Shown in pieces: positions 56,801 through 64,000 of a stretch of 64,000 nucleotides of DNA; the first letter of the stretch is position 1; the number at the start of each line of letters is the position of its first letter. Position numbers and translations under genes: made by a program. Origin of the DNA: Gracilariopsis chorda (taxonomy: Eukaryota; Rhodophyta; Florideophyceae; Gracilariales; Gracilariaceae). The notes beneath the pieces were generated by a model that was given only the letters and a program-made list of their open reading frames with translations, was not told where the DNA came from and ran no database searches. Location: NCBI GenBank assembly GCA_003194525.1, contig NBIV01000346.1:1-64000 (forward strand). Direction: 5' to 3'.

Positions 56801-57025
56801 TGTATGGCAGGCTATATTAATGATCCCCACTACCTGGACGGAGACGAGGAGAAAGACTTAGCAGAAGATGAACCCAACATACGAAGAAAGGCGAATGCTC
56901 AGATACGTCCGGTGAGCTGTACGTTATCGCAGCAAAGGATTATGGAATACATTCTGCTATTTGCGAGACCAATACGCGATATAAAGGAAGGAGAAGAGTT
57001 GTTTCTTCGTTACGGGAATGATTAG
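53885..57025 (+). pseudogene. DNA methyltransferase fused to a SET domain, broken
   Basis: From the ATG at 53885 one frame continues to 55612, interrupted only by TAA (54170), TAA (54386) and TGA (54518). Near 55612 a 4-base insertion shifts the frame, a TGA follows at 55948, and another shift lies near 56700. Methyltransferase signs: SDAPYQIR (motif IV, 55472-55495), an R-P-E-Q-K segment, and then VMDFFSGTFTTALA (motif I, AdoMet binding, near 56040-56080). Catalytic motif before AdoMet motif is the beta-class order of N4-cytosine/N6-adenine enzymes; Ala replaces the first Pro of DPPY. The C-terminal part is a SET domain: GLGVFSARYFAEGEAV, AGYINDPHY, a later N-A pair and IKEGEELFLRYG. A fused DNA and protein methyltransferase of about 1050 codons is unusual. 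Confidence 0.7.
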
Positions 57026-57530
57026 GTTTTTAGAAGCACGGATTGAAGTCTTCTTACCTGTGTTACTTGTGAAGCACTATTTTGAGTAAACTTCGATTCT
57101 GTTATTCTCGACATCCTGGTTCCTGTCTTATTCGTTGTTAAAGCTTTCAATTGTGAAATGGGATAGAGGTGCTAAATGGCATTTAGTTCAAGTGAATTAA
57201 TAGAAAGAAAGAGGAACAGGATAACATATGTATACCTGTCGTTAAGGATTTGAGGGAGTGTGTGGAAACGAATCGTGAAAGATATGGATGAGGGTTTCCA
57301 AATACTCCATTTTTGCATAGGTTTTTGGGTAGCTCGTCGTTCATGGCGGGATATTCAAAAATCCATTTTTCTCGGGCTTCGGATGACACAGTTTATACAT
57401 CTTCTGGCTCTTTCGCCTCATCCCGCGAAGTCACTTTCGAAGTCAATCCTTTCCTTTGTCTCCAACCTGGTCTAACTTCTACTTTCCGCATCCCGATACC
57501 ACCGTTTGGTTCAATACCGCCTATTTACGG
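57026..57530. other. Gene-free spacer after the methyltransferase-SET gene
   Basis: AT-rich at first; no convincing ORF. Probably the 3' end of the upstream gene and the promoter of the next. Confidence 0.4.
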
Positions 57531-58430
57531 ATGGGAAAACAGCAGCAGCGCGTACGGTACAGTAAGGACGGCGGTACGTCGAAGTCTCTCAAAGTAAATG
57601 GTGGGAGGCCAAGTGTGGACTCGGAAAGACCCTTCGCGGGAAGTTCAAGTGCTGCAGATGCGCGGAAAAGCAAGAAACCGGGTGTGTATGTGAAGAGAGG
57701 TCCGCCGCGTTCTGGGTTGCAAACGACGGAGAGGCGACGTGAAAGTACCATCGTACAAACGGGGAAGGAAGATGAAAAGCAGGAAGGAGGCACCTCAACT
57801 ATGACGGACCGTAAGGTGAGAGATGTCGTAAGGAGGAAGACGGAAAGACAGCCGAGAGGTCCAGTTACTCGTAATCGTGCCGTTCACACGGTTTTATTGG
57901 TAGAAAGTGAGGAAGAGGAAGAAGGAGAAACCGAAAGAGAACCGAAGAGGCGAAGGTCTAGTGGCAGTTACGGCGGTGTTGTCGAGGAGAGACGTAAAGG
58001 GAAGGCAGCCGAACAGTGTTTAGAGAGGAATGAGGAGCAGGGCAGCACTCTTGCCTCAAAGTAACACGTGAGTGAGACACCGCAAGACGAAGTACACCAA
58101 GGTACGGGGGAAACTAGGGAACGCAAGAAGGGTCCCGTTCGTTTTCAAGCTGCATTACGACGTGTTGGCGGGGAGGGACGTGGAGGGAAGGAGAATACGA
58201 AGCAATCAGCCGTTGTCTGCGGAAATGGAGGCCGAACTCGCAGAGTCCCGGCACGCAGAACAACGCAAGGGTCCTCTTACCGGCTAAATCGGGATAATGC
58301 TATGAAGAGTGTCGAACATGGATACGCTGACGAAGCTATACGAAGGGAGTCGATACAGTGCACGAGGGTAGGTGGAGGTGGGAAGGGAGATCGGATCTGG
58401 GAGAAGGAAAGGTATGAGGAGTAGGAGGTT
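57531..58430 (+). pseudogene. Basic, nuclear-type protein gene cut by an LTR insertion
   Basis: The ATG at 57531 opens 177 codons to a TAA at 58062. The same frame stays open for another 119 codons to a TAG at 58422, ten bases before the LTR of the next element. The protein is rich in Arg, Lys, Gly and Ser. It has a Glu run followed by REPKRRRSS, which looks like a bipartite nuclear-localisation signal. The part after the TAA is similarly basic (RERKKGPVRF, GRTRRVPARRTT), which suggests that the TAA is either recent or not the natural end. No family recognised. It may be the next gene of the duplicated block. Confidence 0.45.
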
Positions 58431-58431
58431 G

Positions 58432-59370
58432 TGTGGTGCAATACCACACGTGGAAAGGATCCCGCGACAGCGGCAAAGTCACCCAAGGTTTCCGAGCCTT
58501 GCTCCCTTGGTGAGGGCGGCTCAGAGGTAGAGCCCTCCGAACGTGACCCACACGAGTCGGATGTAGGGCCGAACGGTCACTTCTCGCACAGCGCACGGAG
58601 GTGTGGGGAGAATCGGATCTAGCGCTCGACGGACAGTCGATCAGTGTGCTACTCGGTGTTGCCGTTGGCCTAGTGGAGTCCGCTGTATGCCGCAGCGCGG
58701 CGAGTGGAACACCCACGAATGAGGGAACGATCCGTACAACGGTATCCTCTAGGACAAAGAAATGAGGGGTGGGGAACGAGCCGCACGGCCGGCGCAGACT
58801 CGTGGCGAGCAATGAATATCCCAAGACGTCGGGGCCAAACCTGATACAGGGCGGAGTAGAAACAGTCCGTATGACGATAAACAGAAGAAGAAACAACAAA
58901 AGAAAACAGAAAGTAGTCCGTAAGTAACGGTTGTATCACTCATTGATGTGCAAGGGGGGTGACGGAACCGGATCGGTAGCAGCACTCCCCTAGGTTGGGG
59001 TCGTAGCCGTATACCAACGGTCAAAGTCAGAGCCAAAACCCTTTTTGAGGTTTTCTTCCGTAGGGTCGGCGGCGAGTGCCGCCACCTAAGTACGGCCACT
59101 GTAGTGTGGATTACTAACTAAAAATAACTAATTACCCCGGGTGCACCGGGCCTGACTTCCACTTGTGCGTGGTGGCTCACTTGGCATGAGCCGTCCACTC
59201 AGGCGGTGTGCACTACACGTGTTACCCACAAGTACCCCCTTCATAGGGGCATCTCCCATATAATGGGTTAGCCCAATACACCTCATGTATTCCGTATCCC
59301 AACGGCTAACCACGCATCTTATATGAAGAGCGATTTGATTCCTTCTACCTCCGGAGGCTATTGCACCACA
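58432..59370 (-). repeat. 3' LTR of gypsy element D
   Basis: 939 bp bounded by perfect 12-bp inverted ends, TGTGGTGCAATA (58432-58443) and its complement (59359-59370), so it starts TG and ends CA. A minus-strand polypurine tract adjoins it at 59371-59384 (AGGAGGGGGAAA). The GC-rich hairpin near 59072-59087 and the following AT-rich block resemble the two solo LTR-like repeats at 35.8 and 42.9 kb. No second LTR lies in the window, so the assignment rests on ends and tract. Confidence 0.7.
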
Positions 59371-59384
59371 TTTCCCCCTCCTGA
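59371..59384 (-). other. Polypurine tract of gypsy element D
   Basis: Minus-strand AGGAGGGGGAAA directly before the 3' LTR, the usual primer site for plus-strand DNA synthesis. Confidence 0.6.
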
Positions 59385-59425
59385 GATGAAAACACTGGAA
59401 CAACTTCGGCGACTTCCATCCCAAG

Positions 59426-61319
59426 ATGGCCATAAATAACCGAGAGGACTCGAGCGATGCAACCGACTCATCGGAGAGCCAACGCGAACTCGCGCTTGTT
59501 CCTTACCATCCTTTTCCATGCCATCCAACGACAGCTGCGAGGAGCTCCAACCAACCGCCAACCAATTCGTCATCGGGTCCTTCCTCTCCGCGAATCCCGC
59601 GGTATCCGAGGCGCACTCCGACTGCTCGGGTATATGTTCCCGTGCAGTCACGGTTTCGTTTGGCTCCCTTGCCACCTCCGCTCGCGACGGCTCCACCATC
59701 GGTGGCTCCGAGTGAGGACATCTTCGCAGGCTCGGGTCAACCAAACCAATCGTTCCTCCGCGATTGGAGCGACGCACCCGGCGCATCGATGTCTGCCGCT
59801 TCTAGTGGGTGGCCAACGTATGGGGCCTTGCGCATCCGGACTCTGGCGAGGCATTCCGAGTGGATCGCTCGGGCTCCTTGGTTCGATCCCGAGGCTGTTC
59901 GGAACACTCCGCTCATCGATTCGTATGCGGTGGACGGAATCCTACCCGGTAGGCTACGGGTGAGCGTTGTCCGGTCGTGGGACTGGTTGGCGCACGTTGC
60001 GCTCTCCACGCCACTACAGTGGTGGGCGTCAAACAAAACCGAACATCGGGCGAGAAGTGAGATGGCCCGATTGGGCTATCGCCGATACCATCGGTTGGCA
60101 AACGAAGTGCCCGTTCCGTCGAGTTATGGGTTCGACGTCGCGTATTACCGTACTTACGGAGAAGCCTCCTATGGAGACCGCTTATACGGGGTGATACCAG
60201 AGTTGGATCAGTACTCTGGAAGTGTCCAGCCGTACCAGGACCTGGTTCTCTGGACACGACCGATTCTCCGGGCTGAGCTCCGGTACCTCCGCAAGAGTTC
60301 ACGCGGTGAGTTCTTCGAGATGGTCCGCTTTGAGCGGAAGCAACGTTCCCGTCGGGGGCTCCTGGTACCATACCAGCACATCGAGATCGAACGCCTCTCG
60401 TAGAGGGCCTGGAATCGATACGTTCCGCTGCCTACTTTCTGGCCTGCGGTGGAAGTCCCTAGAGGGTGCAACGTTGAGTTGCCTCCGTGTCTCACGTATT
60501 TGTACTCACGGTTCTTGCACAATCCGCCTCGTGGTCTCTGGAGTCTCCTAGCGACGGAGTGGACCGTCCGGATTGCAGCCTTCCTCTTGTGGGAGGTGTA
60601 CGACAAGTACCGGGTCTGGTTCATTCCAGAGTTGGTCCGCCATTCCATTCGCGGTTTGGATTTCTCCGAGGTACTCGGTTCCGTGCGTAATGCGCGAGAA
60701 GCCACCGGGTTGGTGGATTTGATTGACCAGGTCGACTGGGACACTGTACCGCCAACTCAAGCGTCGGAAGGGATCCCCCGTCATTGGGATAAGTCTCCTG
60801 GACGGAATGTCGCTGCGGGCGATTTCGTATACTTCGACCCGTGGCAATGGGAGCAGATATCCGCTAGCGAAGCGGCTGAGCGGCGCCGTGCAGAACGGAT
60901 TATCCCCGATGATCATCCAAGGGGCTTCGTGTTCGTCGAGGAAGACGAGGGTGGCGAGGAATATGAGGAAACCGCTGAAGCGGGGTCACCGATGTCGGAT
61001 GGCGACGGCGTGGTCGAGGAGATCGACATCACCGACAATGTCGGGGCATCCAGTGGTGCTGGTGACATTCCCTCGTGTGGGGGCGATGCTCCAGTGGCTC
61101 CTCCTTCCCCGGTGGCGGGGGGGGGGTGCGAACAACAGTAGCACCAACCCGCAAGTTGCAGTAGTCCGCCAATTCCTCGCTGGAGTTGGTGTACCCGTAC
61201 CAGATACGGTAACCACCCTTGCGCAGTTGCAAGCGCTCGCCTCCGAATACTTTCGGGGAGGAGGTGGCGGTGGTAACTCTGGTGGGTACTTCTCCGGGAT
61301 GGGAGGAAATCTCCCCTAA
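59426..61319 (+). CDS. Antisense accessory ORF of gypsy element D
   Basis: The ATG at 59426 opens 325 codons to a TAG at 60401. The same frame continues without a break to 61141 (another 246 codons). A run of Gs near 61118-61127 then shifts into a frame that ends at 61319 with Gly-rich repeats. The N-terminal 100 residues are Ser/Pro/Thr-rich. The middle is Tyr/Trp/Arg-rich (SYDVDG-type turn, YRTYGEASYGDRLYG). The conserved block is RGCNVELPPC...FLLWEVYDKYRVWF...DWDTVPP...SPGRN...GDF, and an acidic tail follows. It is read against the direction of gag-pol and lies between chromodomain and 3' LTR. A homologous remnant occupies the same place in element A. Unknown function; antisense ORFs at this place are known in some plant Tat-type elements, but I see no sequence link. 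Confidence 0.6.
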
Positions 61320-61548
61320 CATGGGGTTTAGACTCGTGTGGTAGTCCCATGATAGAGTGGGTGCCACCTGTGAATAGGTGGTAAACTTCTCCGGCAGCCG
61401 CCGGCTTGGCATGCTTCTTCTTCTCTTCCTTCCTTCTTCTTCTTCACTCCGCCACGGGGCGGGCTTTCCGCAATAAGCGGTATGTTTCTCCACAATTAGC
61501 GGGTTGCGCTCAATAATGTGGGTGTTACTCCACAGAAGGTCTGGGTGG

Positions 61549-64000
61549 TCAACCCACTTGGGCATTGTCCAGCGTAGCTGGTATTGGAGTCCGCGTCCTG
61601 CGGTGGTATTGCAAGACCTTCCAGCGTGGAATGTGCTCTATCGGTTCGGGTGTATCTTCGTTTGGAGGGTATCCGTACCAACGGACTCGGTAGACCAATT
61701 CCCCATTGGAATCGTAACCATGGCTCACGATGGTCTCAATGACAAACTCTTTGTCGTGTACTTCCCGCTGTATGGGTGGTACGCGGCTTTCCTCGGCGGA
61801 GGGCTCCGTTCCGCTGTGACTGCGGTCGGCTGTGACTGTCTTCTCCCGCTTCGGCGGTAGCGCGTCCTGTACTCCAGGTGGTTTCCGTGAGCCAGGCCAC
61901 AGTGCCTTGGAGGCGGTTGTAGTGCGCTCCCTTGGTGCTACGTCAGGATTCTTCGGGTCCTCCACCTCAGAGTGGTTTTCCTGGGGCTTCCAGTCGTCCC
62001 GTACTGCGAGTTTCCTCGGCTTCGAGGGGTGTTTCCGTGTTGACGGAGGAGCTTCCGCGTCGCGCGCGCTTAGCTTGCGGTGCACGGTCACGTGCCGTGG
62101 CGGCGGTTGGCCGTTTGGCACGGGCGGTTCACTGTCAAGCTCCACGTTGCCTTGGGACGGGCCGTTAATTTCGGAATTTCCAATTTCAAACGGCGGCCGT
62201 TTTGCGACGGGGCCACGCGTTGCACTTGTGAGTTTTAGCTCCTGTGGAGGCGGTTCCCCTACGGGGGGTGACACTTGGCGCTCTTTTGGCGCGTCCATGT
62301 GACTTGGTGAATCTCCACTCTCCGTGGCGCGTGTGCGCGCTCCGTTATCACGGCTCCCGTCCGTCTTCTCGACGGTGTCGTGAGCGACTTCATCAGACAA
62401 TCCCAGCTCTGGGTCAGCAGTCACCGAGCGTTCTCGGGTGTTCTGCCTTTCTCTTGCCGCGATCGCAGGGGTTCTCTTGAATTCCTTCCGCGTTTGTGGT
62501 ACGTCTCCCGCCTGTGCGGGCTTCCTGCTATCATCCTTCTTCTCTGTTTCCGCCGTTTGCGGTTGTACTCCCCGCGATGGGGTAACCGGCGAATCCGTTT
62601 GCGACGGCGAAAAACTGGAAGGTGTAGCTGTCCCCTCCCCCTCCTTTGCTGGAGCGACGGGGTCAGAGGTAAGAATCCCCGTGAGCGGGGCGATGCGTGT
62701 GTGGATGTGGGACGGTGCCGGGGGTGCCGGGTGAGGTTCCGACGCGGTCGGCAAGTAAGCAAGGCCACGTTCCGGGTGGGGTAGAACAGTAGGGTGGGTA
62801 GTTTCCTCATCCGCGGTGGGGGTTTCCGTGTCGACGGGTGTGTCCTGTGCCGGAAGTTCCCGGGTAGCGGCGTTAGCTGGCCTCGGCGCGAGGACGACGT
62901 GGTCTCGAGAGATACGTTCGTGCTGTGCCTTGATATCAAGGACTACCGTCGTTTCGGTAGTAGAAACAACCCTATATGGGCCCTCCGCGATCGGAGACAG
63001 CTTGTGCCGCTTCTCCTTTTCGGGGATGTAATTCCTTGCGGAGAAATACGTAAGAGTTCTCCACGAACTTCGGGGTCCTGTCCACTCGGGCATCGAGATT
63101 CCGCTTATAAGCGGCTTGCGCTTTAGACATCGCATTCCGTACAACGGGTAAGATCTTGGTTAACCAAGCTTTCCAAGCGTCCCTGTGGTACCGTGGTGAC
63201 GGAAACTTGTCCAACGTAGCTTGGGGTTCGATTGCCACCGGTGGTGGGGTACGCGAGAGTACCAGCTCAAATGGAGCAATTCCGGTGACTCGGGGAACCT
63301 GCGTATTGTAGGCGTAGGTTACCGCGTCGGTGTAAAGATCCCAATCAGTGGGTTGTTCCGCAACGAACGTTCTGAGGGCGTTCAGCATTGTGCGGTTGAA
63401 ACGCTCCACCTGCCCGTTAGCTTGCGGGTGGTAGGTGGTAGTAAACCAGTTCTTGATGTCAAGAATGCGACATACGTCCTGGAAAAACTTCGCTGAGAAC
63501 TGCGATCCATTATCCGATAACAAATCAATCGGTGGTCCATAGGTGAAAACCCAATGGTTAACAAAAGCCTTCGCGACGGAGGTAGCTGAAACCTTTGGCA
63601 AGGGGACCGTACGCACAAGTTTAGAGAAGCGGTCAGTAATTACCAGCAAGTAGCGGTTGGCCCGAGGTGTTCGGACGAATTCGCCCAAGATATCGATTGC
63701 GACAAATTCAAGGGGAGCCCTTGCGGGGAATAGGACCAACTTCTTGGAGTACTTGCGCAACTTGATGCGGTTCTTCGCACATGCTGAGCAACCTCGGACG
63801 GTAGCATATGCGTCAACAGCCATAGCTGGCCAGTAGAAATCCTTGCGTAAGGTGTAGTACAGCTTTCTCCCGCCTGGGTGAGCGGATAACTTCGCATAAT
63901 GCGAGAGATTCAGAACTAGAGACTGCAGGGAGTGAGGTACCAAGATCTGTGGGCGATCTCCGACAGTTCGGACGAGGTAGCCTTGGTCATTCGGGGCAAA
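61549..64000 (-). pseudogene. Integrase with chromodomain of gypsy element D (partial, one frameshift)
   Basis: From the window edge down: an HHCC zinc domain (His at about 63901 and 63880, CSAC near 63783-63790), then catalytic Asp in AIDIL (63694), Asp in LLSDNGSQF (63514) and Glu in NGQVERFNRT (63406). The last two give exact D-35-E spacing. A single frameshift near 63040 moves to the frame that continues through KLSPIAEGPYRVV, a long Pro/Thr/Lys linker of about 350 residues, and a chromodomain (61549-61730) with VYRVRWYGYPPNED. The stop is TGA. Apart from the frameshift it looks functional. Confidence 0.85.

Larger units (their letters stand above)
58432..64000 (-). mobile_element. Chromodomain Ty3/gypsy retrotransposon D, 3' part
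   Basis: This young-looking element runs off the right edge. Reading downwards: integrase, linker, chromodomain, an antisense ORF region, polypurine tract and 3' LTR. Gag, protease and RT would lie beyond 64000. The insertion interrupted the basic-protein gene; the bases just outside the LTR are GGTTG (58427-58431), which predicts the same five bases at the far end. Confidence 0.85.

Noticed and set aside
59503-61565. Minus-strand ORFs across the antisense accessory gene
   Set aside because: The plus-strand frame is longer and is the one conserved in element A.
1-64000. Prokaryotic origin because of tightly spaced same-strand ORFs
   Set aside because: Eukaryotic transposon families, LTR elements with chromodomains, TATA and AATAAA signals and SET/SANT domains contradict it.
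1-64000. CRISPR arrays, rRNA or tRNA genes
   Set aside because: No regularly spaced short repeats or recognisable RNA gene cores were found on either strand.

Overview
This is a eukaryotic, repeat-dense window with no rRNA, tRNA or CRISPR. It is made almost entirely of mobile elements and of one large duplicated gene block. The Ty3/gypsy, PIF/Harbinger, Tc1/mariner, pogo and KDZ-like transposase families, the intron-poor genes, the polyadenylation signals and a TATA box all point to a eukaryotic nuclear genome. The style of the gypsy reverse transcriptases and the compact genes would fit a red alga (or possibly an oomycete). That placement is a low-confidence guess from pattern memory.

The framework is a pair of inverted arms. 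Positions 1-9391 reappear as the reverse complement at about 44752-54140, roughly 95-98 % identical where I compared them by eye. The left arm runs off the window. From the outside inwards each arm carries: the start of a DNA methyltransferase-SET gene (complete only at the right, 53885-57025); an array of palindromes between divergent genes; a ~928-codon gene with a ParB-like motif; a 70-codon ORF; a probable 2-oxoglutarate/Fe(II) dioxygenase with an acidic tail; a convergent coiled-coil gene; a multi-pass membrane protein gene; and a 280-codon charged protein gene. A DNA/histone methyltransferase, a possible DNA-segregation-type protein and a dioxygenase in one mobile-looking block suggest a selfish element carrying its own chromatin-modifying kit. 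This block is my main candidate for an undescribed system. Both visible copies carry small lesions, often at different places and often in homopolymers.

Between the arms lies a nest of elements. A KDZ/Plavaka-like transposase pseudogene (9392-11027) abuts the left arm. Next is a chromodomain gypsy element (about 11.9-20.9 kb, minus). Then comes a second gypsy element (22.5-36.95 kb, minus, LTRs about 238 bp). Its reverse transcriptase is split by a third, complete gypsy element (25264-33460, target duplication ATCGT). After these come two solo LTR-like repeats, a PIF/Harbinger element with intact ends (37133-40372, target duplication TAA), a Tc1/mariner pseudogene and a pogo-like pseudogene that abuts the right arm.

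To the right of the arm, the methyltransferase-SET gene is followed by a basic nuclear-type protein gene. This gene is cut at 58431 by a younger gypsy element that runs off the window (58432-64000). That element has a 939-bp LTR, an integrase with intact catalytic residues, a C-terminal chromodomain, and a long antisense ORF next to its 3' LTR. A decayed homologue of that antisense ORF sits in the same place in the 12-kb element.
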